From the NCBI RefSeq assembly GCF_011009015.1, contig NZ_CP048878.1, positions 5,300,354-5,364,353 on the forward strand: a stretch of DNA of 64,000 nt, read 5' to 3'. Under the pieces are notes generated by a model. The model was not told where the DNA came from and did no database searches. It saw nothing but the letters and a program-made list of their open reading frames with translations. Below are positions 1-9,683 of this stretch, one piece after another (the stretch's first letter is position 1; each line of letters begins with the position of its first letter). The DNA is from Spartinivicinus ruber. Its GTDB lineage: Bacteria > Pseudomonadota > Gammaproteobacteria > Pseudomonadales > Zooshikellaceae. Position numbers and translations under genes: made by a program.

Positions 1-27
1 GCGTTCTTTGCTATTTTCAGTATTCAT
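1..27 (-). CDS. 5' end of a minus-strand gene cut by the window edge
   Basis: Nine codons reading MNTENSKER leave the window at base 1. The start is supported by a purine-rich AAGGA five bases upstream of the ATG. Too little is present to name a product; it could also be chance. Confidence 0.25.
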
Positions 28-695
28 GCCTTTCCTTGGGCCAACTAAGGAGCATACACACGCCCCTAAACAATTAGCACATCCAATAGCCAAGCGCTAA
101 AAAACCCGTATTAGTAACCCATTGTAGTGACACCAGCTTGCCAATATTTGTTCTACCCTATAATTATTCAAGGTGTTTCAAATTTACAACTTGCAATCCT
201 GAATACTTTTCTAAGCTACAATCACTTTCTCATATCGCCCAAAACTTTTGATACCTGATGAAATAGCCGAGTAGAAATTTTTGGCTCACTAATAGCAGCT
301 CTTGGTTTTACTTGATACCTGTAAAATTTAAGAAGCAAATAGGCAGTTTTACTCCTCATACAGATCACATTTCAAACATTTACAAAAAAAATGTCACCCC
401 AATAAAACACCTGTTAGACACAATACAAATGTAGTCTGACAGTCTTATGAAAGCCCTTAAAATAAGCCAATAAATTTTTATATTTCAATAGCTTAACCTC
501 ATTTTCGGACGCTGTCTTGTTGTTTTAAATTACACCGCACACGCCCTATTGATCACATTACCCAGATTCTGTCACTACGTATAAGTACTATTTCAAAAGC
601 GATTTTCCACCATTATGCTTCGCCTCCTTGTGTATGTCTTATCGGCAATGTCACTATGCATCGCCAACTCAAGTAGTACAACAAAGGTATGCAGT
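28..695. other. Intergenic region upstream of the symporter gene
   Basis: AT-rich and without a convincing gene on either strand. An in-frame ATG at 615 extends the symporter frame upstream, but that extension has no ribosome site and no family similarity. I could not identify a confident sigma-70 promoter, operator or riboswitch; promoters for the divergent genes presumably lie here. Confidence 0.5.
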
Positions 696-2180
696 ATGAG
701 TACAACTGAAAAAGTGACCAGCCTTCAAGCTTTGGAGCAGGTTCTTAGTAGCTATGTAGATGCCGGTAACGGCCTTATTTGGGGGAACCTCCTGATTTGG
801 CTACTATTAGCTGCCGGACTTTATTTCACAGTTTTTTCAGGCTTTATTCAAATCAGACGGTTTGGCTATTCAGCAAAAGCTCTGTTTAGCAGTCGCCAAA
901 GTAGTGATGGCAACATTTCCTCGTTCCAAGCATTTTGTACCAGTTTAGCCGCTAGAGTGGGTACAGGTAACCTAGCTGGCGTAGCAACGGCTATCTATGC
1001 TGGTGGGCCGGGCGCTATTTTCTGGATGTGGGTGATTGCTGTGCTGGGGATGGCTACCAGCTTTATCGAGTGTACCCTCGCACAGGTTTACAAAACTGAT
1101 AGTGGTGATGGCACCTTCCGAGGCGGCCCTGCATATTACATTCAAAAAGGTTTAGGCCAGCGCTGGTTAGGTATTGTCTTTGCCATTAGCTTAATTATTG
1201 CGTTTGGCTTAGTGTTCAATGCCGTCCAGTCAAATACTATTTCTGCCGCTATGCAGTCAGCTTTCAATGCTGATGGTATCAAGAATTTTGATTACTACAT
1301 TGGCTTCGCGATTATCATTATTGCTTCTATTGTAATCTTTGGTGGCATTCGCTCAATTGCTCGTTTTGCTGAATACTGCGTGCCTTTCATGGCACTGCTC
1401 TATTTGCTAGTTGCAGTAGCCGTCATCTTCATGAATATTGACAAACTACCTGGCGTATTTTCCACCATCTTTGAGCATGCCTTTAGAATGGAAAGTGCTG
1501 CAGGTGGTGCTGCAGGCTGGATGATCAAAGAAGCCTTTATGAACGGTTTGAAGCGCGGCTTATTCTCTAACGAAGCTGGTATGGGTAGTGCGCCAAACGC
1601 TGCTGCTGTAGCTAGTCCAAATCCTCCTCACCCTGCGACTCAAGGTATTGTGTCAATGATGGGGGTATTTATGGATACTATCGTTATTTGTACTGCGACA
1701 GCCTCTATCGTTTTACTATCAGACCAACTAGTTCCAGGCAGCGGCTTAACCAGTTCTGACCTTACTCAGGCTGCACTGACAGAACATGTTGGTAGTTGGG
1801 GTAGCTATTTCATTGCCTTTGCTATCTTGCTATTCGCATTTACTTCTATCATCGCCAACTATTACTACGGCGAAACTAACTTGATGTTTATCAAGGAGAG
1901 TAAAGCGCTGTTGCTAGCTTACCGTTTGGTAGTTTTAGGTATGATTTTGTTTGGCTCAGTAGCAAAAGTTAGCCTGGTCTGGAATATGGCAGACTTATCA
2001 ATGGGTGTGATGGCCATTATCAACATTATCGCCATTTTACTGTTGTCCAAGATTGCCTTCTCAGTACTGAAAGACTTTGATGAGCAAATTAAAGCTAACA
2101 AAAAACCAGTATTTGATCGGAAGAAATTCCCATTCTTGGACCGCACTATGGATCCAAATGTGTGGAATAAAAAAGACTAG
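696..2180 (+). CDS. Sodium/alanine (glycine) symporter, AGCS family
   Basis: A 494-residue inner-membrane protein with about ten hydrophobic segments, belonging to the alanine/glycine:cation symporter family, which imports small neutral amino acids with sodium. The family block FCTSLAARVGTGNLAGVA followed by GGPGAIFWMW is clear about 90 residues in, and NEAGMGSAPNAAA sits near the middle. An ATG at 615 would add 27 residues, but the ATG at 696 has an AAAGG eight bases upstream and gives the normal family N-terminus, so I chose it. The gene stands alone and ends at a hairpin terminator. Substrate (alanine versus glycine) cannot be read from sequence. Confidence 0.92.
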   Translation: MSTTEKVTSLQALEQVLSSYVDAGNGLIWGNLLIWLLLAAGLYFTVFSGFIQIRRFGYSAKALFSSRQSSDGNISSFQAFCTSLAARVGTGNLAGVATAIYAGGPGAIFWMWVIAVLGMATSFIECTLAQVYKTDSGDGTFRGGPAYYIQKGLGQRWLGIVFAISLIIAFGLVFNAVQSNTISAAMQSAFNADGIKNFDYYIGFAIIIIASIVIFGGIRSIARFAEYCVPFMALLYLLVAVAVIFMNIDKLPGVFSTIFEHAFRMESAAGGAAGWMIKEAFMNGLKRGLFSNEAGMGSAPNAAAVASPNPPHPATQGIVSMMGVFMDTIVICTATASIVLLSDQLVPGSGLTSSDLTQAALTEHVGSWGSYFIAFAILLFAFTSIIANYYYGETNLMFIKESKALLLAYRLVVLGMILFGSVAKVSLVWNMADLSMGVMAIINIIAILLLSKIAFSVLKDFDEQIKANKKPVFDRKKFPFLDRTMDPNVWNKKD

Positions 2181-2202
2181 CTAAGTAAACAAACTGTCTT
2201 TC

Positions 2203-2241
2203 AAAAAAGCCTCAATAGTATCTGCTGTTGAGGCTTTTTTT
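2203..2241. terminator. Bidirectional Rho-independent terminator
   Basis: A-tract, GCCTCAA stem, 12-base loop, TTGAGGC stem and a run of seven T. Symmetric A and T tracts let it serve both the symporter gene and the converging pomAB-PilZ operon. Confidence 0.85.
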
Positions 2242-2248
2242 ATGGTGG

Positions 2249-2824
2249 TCACTTAAGGTGTTTTTTCTGCTTTAACAGATACCCTTGCTGTTTGACCACA
2301 TACTGAATTAACAACTCCTGGGTATCATGGTCAATATCATGAAAATCAATGCGCACCAAATAACGCTCAGGTATTTCTGTATCTTCTTCACTTTCGCTGC
2401 AGCTAATCACTTTCGCTAGAGCCACTATGGGTTCATCCTGCTGCTTTAATGTAATTTCCAAGTACAACAGCTGATTACTCTGCAATGGCTGTATAACATG
2501 GAAAGCCATACCACAAGCGCTGATATTCACATCCATAGATTTAATCAAGTCAGACAATGTAGCATCTTCAACGATTAACTCTACTAAACCATTCATTTTG
2601 GCATTTAATAACCAGGCTACCTCAGCCGCTTCTACTGAAATAGCTTTTAGCTTCTCAATAGCCTTTGAAATTTTTTGCTCTAGTCCAGGACATGCTACTC
2701 CTTGAGAGTCGGGTATCGGCGCTACGCCATTTTCTTTAAAGTGTTGCCACTCTTGTTCAGTAACAACCTTAAAGCGAAGGCCCACTTTGTCATCAATTCG
2801 AAAAAAACGGCGGCGCTCTTCCAT
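2249..2824 (-). CDS. PilZ-domain cyclic-di-GMP receptor in the stator operon
   Basis: A 191-residue soluble protein with both PilZ signature motifs that bind cyclic di-GMP: RxxxR at residues 5-9 (ERRRFFR) and N-x-S-x-x-G at 100-105 (NISACG). The roughly 90 residues between them are much longer than in a minimal PilZ domain and look helical (residues 45-95), as in the tetramer-forming PilZ variants with a helical insertion. It starts 12-15 bases after pomB; a GTG immediately precedes the ATG chosen and either may be used. Co-transcription with pomA-pomB suggests a role in cyclic-di-GMP control of the flagellar motor, by analogy to YcgR; that role is inference. Confidence 0.85.
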   Translation of the reverse strand: MEERRRFFRIDDKVGLRFKVVTEQEWQHFKENGVAPIPDSQGVACPGLEQKISKAIEKLKAISVEAAEVAWLLNAKMNGLVELIVEDATLSDLIKSMDVNISACGMAFHVIQPLQSNQLLYLEITLKQQDEPIVALAKVISCSESEEDTEIPERYLVRIDFHDIDHDTQELLIQYVVKQQGYLLKQKKHLK

Positions 2825-2839
2825 CACTCACTATCTCAT

Positions 2840-3811
2840 TTAAAAAATCTCATCAGGGGTTAAGAAGAAGTCAGGCTCTTTTTCCTGAAGTTTTTCAAAT
2901 AACTCTTTATCCTCTGCTTTAAGTTCTTCTATACCCTCTTTCAGTTCTTGATCAGTGCTTTGTTGAATTACAATCTCTACCCGGCGATTCTTCGCCCGAT
3001 TATTGGGCGTGTCGTTATTCACCAAAGGACGAGTATCGGCTAAACCTTTAATTTGAAAACGACTCTGATCCATTCGCGTATCAGCCATCAACTCATGAGC
3101 TACTGAAACTGCTCGAGCTGAGGCAAGTGACCAATTTGAGGGAAACTCTTCTGTATCAATAGGAATAGAGTCGGTATGACCTTCCACCGAAATATTGCCT
3201 TTATGGCCAGACAATACATCTGCTATTTTGGCCATCACAGGAATAAAGTCAGGTTGTAACTCAGCAGAGCCAGAGGGAAAAGAGCCCTTTTCCTGAACCC
3301 GAATAACGATTTTTCTGCCTTTGGTTTCAACTTCAACATTCCCTTTGTCAATTTCTTCCCGAAGAGAATTTGCCAGTTTCATGGCTTCTTGATCTAACTC
3401 TTCTTGCAGTTGCTGCATAATTTCAATTAGCTCTTGAAACTTCTCATTTTGTACCCCTTCTGATGCCTCAAACTGTTCAAGACTGGTTTCCAAATCTTGC
3501 TTGGTTACTTCTGTCGTTTGTTGTTGAATTGTATTTAATGGGGTAGGCTCTGGACGTCCTGGACTAAACTCCTGCTGAATTACACTGGTTCCTTTGGGTA
3601 TATCTTTTTGTTTAATGATATTTTGCACACCAAATGCACTTGCCATAGACCCGGCAATTTGCTTGTATTTTTTTACATCCATTTCAGAAAAAGAAAGCAG
3701 CAAGACAAAAAAGCACATCAATAATGACATTAAGTCAGCAAAGGTCATTACCCAGCCTGGTATTCCGGCTGGGCATGGGGGGCATTCACACTCATCGTTA
3801 TTATCAGCCAT
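2840..3811 (-). CDS. pomB: Flagellar motor stator protein PomB (MotB family)
   Basis: A 323-residue stator subunit that couples ion flow to rotation of the flagellum and anchors the stator to peptidoglycan. One transmembrane segment (about 21-42) carries the ion-binding aspartate D26 in the run FADLMSLLMCFFVLLLSFSE, nearly identical to Vibrio PomB. A long linker with coiled-coil character (100-160) leads to an OmpA-like peptidoglycan-binding domain (165-282; GHTD at 211, NRRVEI at 275). AAGGGG lies just upstream of the start. It follows pomA by 11 bases. The close resemblance to PomB rather than to proton-type MotB argues for sodium as coupling ion. Confidence 0.93.
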   Translation of the reverse strand: MADNNDECECPPCPAGIPGWVMTFADLMSLLMCFFVLLLSFSEMDVKKYKQIAGSMASAFGVQNIIKQKDIPKGTSVIQQEFSPGRPEPTPLNTIQQQTTEVTKQDLETSLEQFEASEGVQNEKFQELIEIMQQLQEELDQEAMKLANSLREEIDKGNVEVETKGRKIVIRVQEKGSFPSGSAELQPDFIPVMAKIADVLSGHKGNISVEGHTDSIPIDTEEFPSNWSLASARAVSVAHELMADTRMDQSRFQIKGLADTRPLVNNDTPNNRAKNRRVEIVIQQSTDQELKEGIEELKAEDKELFEKLQEKEPDFFLTPDEIF

Positions 3812-3822
3812 CGCTTGCCCCT

Positions 3823-4581
3823 TTAATCTTCTTCAGGGCCACGCCCACCCTCTGGCAGATAGGTCTTCAACATGGTTTGAATAACCCGTGGGTTTTGTCC
3901 TTCTTGAATAGCTAATAACGCGTCAATAATTAAAGACTTACTGAGTGCTTCTTCATCTCGTCGAATTGATAATTTGTCAGCGATTGGCAGGGCAAACATA
4001 GTGGCCAACATAGCCCCATACAAGGTAGTAAGAAGTGCTACCGCCATGGCAGGTCCAATTGATTTTGGGTCTGCCATGTTGGATAGCATCTGTACCAAAC
4101 CAACCAAGGTACCAATCATCCCCATCGCTGGACCTACATCACCTAAGGCACTGAAAATTTTGGAGCCTAGCTCATGCCTCGCCACCGCTAGTCGCATATC
4201 CTTGGAAAGCACAGCTTTAACCACTTCCGGATCATGGCCGTCGACCAGCATTTGAATACCTTTTTGTAAAAAGTCATGATCGACTTTTTTATCTTCCAGC
4301 GCTAAAAGTCCACCTTTGCGAGCCGTTTCTGCCAATTCAATAATTTGCTCCATCAATGCATTTAAGTCGACAGAGTTAAATTTAAAAGTCTTACCCATTA
4401 CTCCAAAAGCACTTAGGAACTGCTTCAAGGTGAACTTCATTAATACTGTAAAAATGCTGCCCACAATAACGATTAACAGTGATGGCACATTGATAAACAC
4501 CATCACTGAACCACCTAACACCATCGCAGCTAAAACAATACCAAATGCGCCAAGCAATCCTACCAGTGTCGCAAGATCCAC
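3823..4581 (-). CDS. pomA: Flagellar motor stator protein PomA (MotA family)
   Basis: A 252-residue inner-membrane protein with four transmembrane segments (about 5-25, 33-50, 148-168, 178-200) and a cytoplasmic loop between the second and third that contacts the rotor protein FliG. Start MDLATL, the DGHDPEVV stretch and GPAMGMIGTLVGLV match the Vibrio sodium-driven PomA. The start codon is GTG, preceded by AGGAG seven bases upstream. It is the first gene of the pomA-pomB-PilZ operon and is divergent from xseB, the arrangement also found in Vibrio. Confidence 0.93.
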   Translation of the reverse strand: MDLATLVGLLGAFGIVLAAMVLGGSVMVFINVPSLLIVIVGSIFTVLMKFTLKQFLSAFGVMGKTFKFNSVDLNALMEQIIELAETARKGGLLALEDKKVDHDFLQKGIQMLVDGHDPEVVKAVLSKDMRLAVARHELGSKIFSALGDVGPAMGMIGTLVGLVQMLSNMADPKSIGPAMAVALLTTLYGAMLATMFALPIADKLSIRRDEEALSKSLIIDALLAIQEGQNPRVIQTMLKTYLPEGGRGPEED

Positions 4582-4701
4582 CGGTGCGCTCCTTTTCCTT
4601 ATCTATGAAATTGAAATTTTGTAGAGATTCCCCAGTTTCAAAGTATAGGCCGCATTCAATAAATAAGTAGCATTTAACAGGCCGTTAACCATGGAGCCCC
4701 A

Positions 4702-4730
4702 TTGACCGGCAAGGCGGGGTTCGGTACTGT
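4702..4730 (+). promoter_or_regulatory. Candidate sigma-70 promoter for xseB-ispA
   Basis: TTGACC, a 17-base spacer, then TACTGT; the predicted start would be about 25 bases before the xseB ATG. The -35 is good and the -10 weak. Confidence 0.4.
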
Positions 4731-4762
4731 TGCCAACCATCAGACTAGGGAGCAGACCATCA

Positions 4763-4999
4763 ATGGCCAGAAAAAAAACGGCAATTTCATTTGAAGAGTC
4801 ACTAACAGAGTTAGAGAAGCTTGTTGAACAGCTAGAGTCTGGGGAGCTTCCTCTAGAAGATGCATTACAAGCTTTTGAACAAGGCATTAAGCTAACCCGG
4901 GATTGCCAACAAGCATTAGCTAAAGCTGAGCAAAAGGTAAATCTGCTACTGGAAAAGAATGGTCTACAGAATATCGAACCATTTGAGACAGAAGAGTAG
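4763..4999 (+). CDS. xseB: Exodeoxyribonuclease VII small subunit
   Basis: A 78-residue helical protein that joins XseA to form exonuclease VII, which degrades single-stranded DNA to oligonucleotides. The family core is plain: [19 protein letters not shown], then LPLEDAL and FEQGIKL. A TTG at 4730 is in frame, but the ATG at 4763 has AGGGAG ten bases upstream and gives the usual N-terminus. ispA begins eight bases after the stop, the common xseB-ispA-dxs order in gammaproteobacteria. Confidence 0.93.
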   Translation: MARKKTAISFEESLTELEKLVEQLESGELPLEDALQAFEQGIKLTRDCQQALAKAEQKVNLLLEKNGLQNIEPFETEE

Positions 5000-5007
5000 T
5001 AGCCACT

Positions 5008-5910
5008 ATGATGTCGCAGTATCAGCAGCTTACCAATTTTCAACAGCGCACCAATCAGCTACTGGGCCACTTGTTAGCCGAGCACCCTAATACAGCACCC
5101 TATTTAACCAAAGCAATTAATTATAGCCTGAATCAAGGTGGTAAGCGTCTCCGGCCCTTATTAACGTTTGCAACTTGTGTAGGGTTAGGCGGCAATCTAG
5201 CTGATGCAGATCCGGCTGCTGTTGCTATTGAGTGCATCCATACCTACTCATTAATTCATGATGACCTCCCAGCCATGGATGATGATGCGCTAAGACGCGG
5301 TCAGCCAACCTGCCACATTGCCTTTGATGAGGCTACCGCTATTCTAGCAGGTGATGCATTGCAAACTTTGGCATTTGAGGCTATAGCGACTGATGAATGG
5401 TTTCCAAACTGTAAACTGCCACCACCTACTAAACTCAAGCAAATTCAAGTATTAGCGACAGCCTCGGGGATGAATGGCATGGTCGCAGGACAATCCATTG
5501 ACCTTTGCTCAGTTGGCAAACAGCTGACCCTAAATGAGCTTGAAACAATGCATCAATGCAAAACAGGAGCTTTGATAAAAGCAAGTGTTCAACTAGGTGT
5601 TCTAGCCAGTGGACAAGTTGAGCAACATATCTGGCAGCAGTTGAATCAGTTTGCTGATGCTGTTGGACTCGCTTTTCAAATTCAGGATGATATTCTGGAT
5701 ATCGAGTCAGATACTGAAACCTTGGGTAAAATGCAAGGTGCCGATATTGCTAATGACAAACCCACGTATCCAGCCATAATGGGCTTAGCTCAAGCCAAAC
5801 AAAAAGCTCAACAACTGACTGAAAATGCATTGGCAATACTAGCCCCACTAGGGGAAGCGTCTGATCCCCTTAAACAACTGGCACTACTGATTACTCAAAG
5901 GAATCATTAG
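5008..5910 (+). CDS. ispA: Farnesyl diphosphate synthase (geranyltranstransferase)
   Basis: A 300-residue cytoplasmic prenyltransferase that condenses isopentenyl diphosphate with dimethylallyl and geranyl diphosphate to make farnesyl diphosphate, the precursor of undecaprenyl carriers and quinone side chains. The first aspartate-rich motif DDLPAMDD is at residues 85-92 and the second DDILD at 227-231; GGKRLRPLL is the allylic-substrate-binding stretch at about 44-52. Two ATG codons are adjacent; the first is used. It is eight bases behind xseB. Confidence 0.95.
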   Translation: MMSQYQQLTNFQQRTNQLLGHLLAEHPNTAPYLTKAINYSLNQGGKRLRPLLTFATCVGLGGNLADADPAAVAIECIHTYSLIHDDLPAMDDDALRRGQPTCHIAFDEATAILAGDALQTLAFEAIATDEWFPNCKLPPPTKLKQIQVLATASGMNGMVAGQSIDLCSVGKQLTLNELETMHQCKTGALIKASVQLGVLASGQVEQHIWQQLNQFADAVGLAFQIQDDILDIESDTETLGKMQGADIANDKPTYPAIMGLAQAKQKAQQLTENALAILAPLGEASDPLKQLALLITQRNH

Positions 5911-6234
5911 TGAAACACTCGCTCAAATAAGTAATCAGAGTTATTACTAAATGCCTTTCTGGTGTAATGTTTTGGCATTGATTGCAGTTATTATTAGGGC
6001 CAGTTAACACTATGCAAAAGCGAAAGGCGTGGGCTCACTGTGTTACCTATAAAATTTCTGTGGACTGGTGAAGTATTCGAGTTCCAACCAACCTTGTTGA
6101 AATGGTCAAAAATTCATAGATCAGGTAAAATGACCAGCTTTGGGTCACAGGGTGCTTAGTCACTGAGGCTTGAAGCACTTGTCAGCATTACCTGCTTAAA
6201 GCCTGAGCTCATCACCATTTTAGAATGAGTTTGC
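5911..6234 (+). other. Intergenic region between ispA and dxs
   Basis: No gene on either strand. There is a TATAAA near 6050 without an obvious -35 partner. The 324-base gap is longer than the near-contiguous junction seen in many relatives, so dxs may have its own promoter, but I cannot place one with confidence. No thiamine riboswitch core was recognised. Confidence 0.4.
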
Positions 6235-8151
6235 ATGTCAATGTTTAATGAGATTCCTCTAACAAAACCAGCTACACCACTTCTGAATCAGGTGGATTTG
6301 CCAGAACATTTACGCAAACTATCTGAACAACAGCTCCCTCAACTTGTAAAGGAACTAAGAGAATACCTGCTTTTTTGTGTTGGCCAGACAGGCGGACACT
6401 TCGGTGCTGGCTTGGGTGTAATTGAACTCACCATCGCACTCCATTACATTTTTAACACACCTTACGATCGTCTGGTTTGGGATGTAGGCCATCAGGCCTA
6501 TCCACACAAGTTACTGACAGGTCGACGTAAGCTGATGGATACACTCCGCCAGAAAGATGGCTTGGCAGGCTTCCCTAAAAGATCAGAAAGCCCCTACGAT
6601 ACCTTTGGTGTAGGGCACTCCAGCACCTCTATTAGTGCAGCTTTAGGGATGGCTATTGCCTCAAAACTACAGGGTGAAGACCGTAAATCCATTGCAGTGA
6701 TTGGTGATGGAGCCATAACGGCAGGTATGGCCTTTGAGGCGCTAAATCATGCCTCAGATGTCAATGCCAATATGTTGGTTATCCTCAATGATAATGACAT
6801 GTCCATTTCCAATAATGTAGGTGGGCTCTCCAACTACTTCGCCAAAGTCTTGTCCAGCAAGATGTATCACTCCATGCGTGAAGGCAGCAAAAAGGTGTTG
6901 AGTAATATTCCTAAAGCTTGGGAGCTAGCACGGCGTACAGAAGAGCATGTGAAAGGGATGGTAGTTCCAGGCACTTTGTTTGAGGAGCTTGGCTTTAACT
7001 ATATAGGCCCTATCGATGGCCATGATTTGGACACATTGCTTCACACCTTAAGTAACATCAAAGATTTGAAAGGCCCTCAGTTTTTACATGTAGTTACCCG
7101 TAAAGGGAAGGGATTTAATCCTGCGGAAGAAGACCCTATTGGCTATCACGCCATTACTAAGTTAGAGCCTGAACCACCAATCAAACCTATCACGCCAAAA
7201 GCTAAGAAGCCCAAGTTTTCCAATATATTTGGCAGCTGGCTTTGTGATATGGCAGCAGCAGATGACAAACTAATTGGTATTACTCCAGCGATGAAAGAGG
7301 GTTCAGACCTGATTAAGTTTGCTGAGCAATACCCTGAACGCTATTTTGACGTAGCCATTGCTGAACAACATGCTGTCACTCTAGCAGCAGGCATGGCCTG
7401 TGAGGGGCTTAAGCCAGTAGTCGCCATTTATTCAACCTTTTTACAAAGAGCCTATGATCAACTGGTTCATGATGTAGCCGTACAAAACCTTGATGTGCTG
7501 TTTGCTATTGACCGTGCCGGATTGGTTGGTGAAGATGGCCCAACTCATGCTGGCTGCTACGATATCTCATTTCTTCGCTGTATTCCTGAAATGGTGATTA
7601 TGACCCCTTCAGATGAAAACGAAACCCGACTCATGCTGTCTACTGGCTACCGACACCAAGGACCTGCAGCAGTTCGTTATCCTCGCGGCACAGGCATTGG
7701 TGCAGTCATTCAGCCCGGCCTGGAAACCTTACCTATTGGAAAAGGTGAAGTAGTCAAGCAAGGCCATGATGTGGCTATTCTGGCGTTCGGCACCTTACTG
7801 GAAAATGCAACTCAGGCTGCTACTGAATTAAACGCAACTGTCGCCAATATGCGTTTCGCCAAGCCCCTTGATGTGGAATTAATGAAACAACTGGCAACTA
7901 GCCATTCATTATTAGTCACTATTGAAGATGGCGCCGTGATAGGTGGCGCAGGTTCAGGAGTTAATGAACTACTACACCAGCTAGATATCAACATACCCGT
8001 CATTAACCTGGGCATTCCTGATCAGTTTATTGAGCAAGCCAAACGCAGCGAACAATTAGTTGCTTGTGGCTTAGATGCAGCGAGCATTATTGCTACGGTA
8101 AAAGCTCACCAGGCCAACGAGCCAACCCAAGCTCAACCATCTCTCGCTTAA
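6235..8151 (+). CDS. dxs: 1-deoxy-D-xylulose-5-phosphate synthase
   Basis: A 638-residue thiamine-diphosphate enzyme that condenses pyruvate and glyceraldehyde 3-phosphate, the first step of the methylerythritol phosphate pathway supplying ispA. The thiamine-binding motif [17 protein letters not shown] begins at residue 157; [13 protein letters not shown] is at about 95-107, and the transketolase-type middle domain has [13 protein letters not shown]. Length matches the family (about 620). The upstream ribosome site is weak; a second ATG two codons later is an alternative start. It is followed at once by a strong terminator. Confidence 0.96.
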   Translation: MSMFNEIPLTKPATPLLNQVDLPEHLRKLSEQQLPQLVKELREYLLFCVGQTGGHFGAGLGVIELTIALHYIFNTPYDRLVWDVGHQAYPHKLLTGRRKLMDTLRQKDGLAGFPKRSESPYDTFGVGHSSTSISAALGMAIASKLQGEDRKSIAVIGDGAITAGMAFEALNHASDVNANMLVILNDNDMSISNNVGGLSNYFAKVLSSKMYHSMREGSKKVLSNIPKAWELARRTEEHVKGMVVPGTLFEELGFNYIGPIDGHDLDTLLHTLSNIKDLKGPQFLHVVTRKGKGFNPAEEDPIGYHAITKLEPEPPIKPITPKAKKPKFSNIFGSWLCDMAAADDKLIGITPAMKEGSDLIKFAEQYPERYFDVAIAEQHAVTLAAGMACEGLKPVVAIYSTFLQRAYDQLVHDVAVQNLDVLFAIDRAGLVGEDGPTHAGCYDISFLRCIPEMVIMTPSDENETRLMLSTGYRHQGPAAVRYPRGTGIGAVIQPGLETLPIGKGEVVKQGHDVAILAFGTLLENATQAATELNATVANMRFAKPLDVELMKQLATSHSLLVTIEDGAVIGGAGSGVNELLHQLDINIPVINLGIPDQFIEQAKRSEQLVACGLDAASIIATVKAHQANEPTQAQPSLA

Positions 8152-8170
8152 TCATCTGGGTAAACCGACC

Positions 8171-8199
8171 AAAAAAGCCAGCAAATTGCTGGCTTTTTT
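8171..8199 (+). terminator. Rho-independent terminator after dxs
   Basis: A-tract, GCCAGC stem, AAATT loop, GCTGGC and six T. It lies 20 bases after the dxs stop and is nearly symmetric. Confidence 0.85.
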
Positions 8200-8282
8200 C
8201 ATTCTATGAGACATGCACTAAATGCTTTTTATTCCAAGACGCGCATGAATTTTTGCAACACAGTCAAGCCAAATAGAGTGGG

Positions 8283-8332
8283 AACAACGGTGGAGCTTAT
8301 TTCGTGCACGTTCCGAAATAAAGAGCGTTGTT
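8283..8332. repeat. Imperfect long inverted repeat at the dxs/ribA junction
   Basis: Outer arms AACAACG (8283-8289) and CGTTGTT (8326-8332) enclose inner arms TTATTTCG (8297-8304) and CGAAATAA (8314-8321) around a 9-base loop. It ends two bases before the ribA stop. It could act as a terminator or 3' stabiliser for ribA, although it lacks a T tract. Confidence 0.6.
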
Positions 8333-8333
8333 T

Positions 8334-8933
8334 CTAAGTTTCCGGGGGAGTTATCCAATGCCCCATTTTATCTGCTTTGGTTAATAAATAACGTTCGTTA
8401 TGGGGGTTGCGTCCAGTTTGCAGTGGTTTGCGCTCAATAATTTTTAAACCCGCTTTTTCCAAAGCAGCTACTTTTGCAGGATTATTAGTCATCAAACACA
8501 GGCTACCAATACCCAGATGCTCTAGCATTGGGTGACACATATCGTATTTGCGTAAATCAGCTGCAAATCCAAGCTGCTCATTGGCTTCGACAGTATCTGC
8601 TCCACCATCTTGCAAGTGATAAGCTTTAATTTTATTCAATAGGCCAATTCCCCGGCCTTCCTGTCTTAAATAAAGGATAACCCCTCGGCCTTCCTCTGCA
8701 ATAGCCTTTAATGCTGCCTGAAGCTGGGCCCCACAATCACAGCGCAAACTGAATAATGCATCGCCTGTCAAACACTCAGAATGAACACGTGCTAATACTG
8801 GCTCTCCATCACAGACATTGCCCATTGTTAATGCAATATGCTCTTTACCGGTCATCTCATCCATAAAACCGTGCATATCGAAAACACCAAATGGGGTGGG
8901 AAGCTTTGATGAAGCAACAAATAATACCGACAC
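8334..8933 (-). CDS. ribA: GTP cyclohydrolase II
   Basis: A 199-residue zinc enzyme that opens GTP to the pyrimidine precursor of riboflavin, releasing formate and pyrophosphate. The zinc ligands are present: HSEC at C54, then RCDCG at C65 and C67, the same numbers as in E. coli Rib[10 protein letters not shown] and LTGDALFSL are also intact. A GTG two codons further upstream overlaps the ribosome site; the GTG chosen has AGGAG five bases before it. This stand-alone copy is needed because the RibBA-type protein in the rib cluster looks inactive in its cyclohydrolase half. Confidence 0.95.
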   Translation of the reverse strand: MSVLFVASSKLPTPFGVFDMHGFMDEMTGKEHIALTMGNVCDGEPVLARVHSECLTGDALFSLRCDCGAQLQAALKAIAEEGRGVILYLRQEGRGIGLLNKIKAYHLQDGGADTVEANEQLGFAADLRKYDMCHPMLEHLGIGSLCLMTNNPAKVAALEKAGLKIIERKPLQTGRNPHNERYLLTKADKMGHWITPPET

Positions 8934-8974
8934 AATCACTCCTAAATCGCTACTGTCCTAGGATGAGCTGATAA

Positions 8975-9000
8975 AGATGCTCTACATTAATAAAGCATCT
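8975..9000 (-). terminator. Hairpin terminator after the aspartic protease gene
   Basis: On the minus strand AGATGCT, 12-base loop, AGCATCT and then TTTAT. Stem is perfect but the T tract is short. Confidence 0.5.
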
Positions 9001-9029
9001 CTTTTCCCGGCAGACGACAATCAAAATTA

Positions 9030-9683
9030 CTAATACTTTTGCTCTAGCGTTAACACACCACTTTCTTCCGTCATTTTTACATGACGAAGAAAACTCATGC
9101 CCAGCAGCGTTATATCCGGCATACTACCTTCGTGAACACCTGCCGCAACATTTTGGACTTTAATTCCACCAATACTTACTGACTGCAGCGTGACTCGAAA
9201 TGTTTTCACTACGTCACTGGCAGTCGCTGTATTAATAGGAATTCCGTCCGCAATATAATTAACCCCTGCTGCTTTGGCTACTTTTGAATTCATTGCAACA
9301 GAAGTTGCTCCCGTATCAACCAAAAACTTAGTAGGTACACCGTTAATAGCGCCATAGGCATAATAATGGCCATCTGGAGACCGGTTGAGGTTAACTTTTA
9401 TTTTTTCAGGTGCAGTGTACTGACCAGAATAATCACGGGACAAACCAAAAGTACGGGTTTTACCGTTTATTTCTAACACGGCTTCTGATGCATTAGCACT
9501 AATTAGCTTTATACCTTTGGGGCCAGGCTTACCCTTTTTCAATACATAACGTTTACCATCAATATTTACCACTGCCCGACCACTAAACAAACCTACCACA
9601 CTAACCTGAGGCTCTGCGAAACAGGGTATTGAGCAACTTAAGCCTATTAATAAACTAAGGGTTAAGATATTAGTTTTCATCAT
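9030..9683 (-). CDS. Periplasmic retropepsin-like aspartic protease
   Basis: A 217-residue exported protein: a signal peptide ends at about residue 23 (CFAEP), a small N-terminal beta domain follows, and the C-terminal half is a clan AA aspartic protease with a single active-site triad D123-T124-G125 in FLVDTGATSVAMN and a second hydrophobic LLGMSFL stretch. Such proteins must dimerise to form an active site. The gene sits between pgpA and ribA, a slot that also holds small hypothetical genes in Pseudomonas. The substrate is unknown. Two tandem ATG codons begin the gene. Confidence 0.8.
   Translation of the reverse strand: MMKTNILTLSLLIGLSCSIPCFAEPQVSVVGLFSGRAVVNIDGKRYVLKKGKPGPKGIKLISANASEAVLEINGKTRTFGLSRDYSGQYTAPEKIKVNLNRSPDGHYYAYGAINGVPTKFLVDTGATSVAMNSKVAKAAGVNYIADGIPINTATASDVVKTFRVTLQSVSIGGIKVQNVAAGVHEGSMPDITLLGMSFLRHVKMTEESGVLTLEQKY

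Noticed and set aside
549-585. Promoter TTGATC / TATAAG before the symporter
   Set aside because: Spacing between the two boxes is 25 bases, too long for sigma-70.
615-695. 27-codon N-terminal extension of the symporter
   Set aside because: The later ATG has the ribosome site and matches the family start; the extension gives an odd second hydrophobic N-terminus.
5911-6234. Riboswitch or small gene between ispA and dxs
   Set aside because: No conserved riboswitch core and no supported frame; gap left as unexplained.
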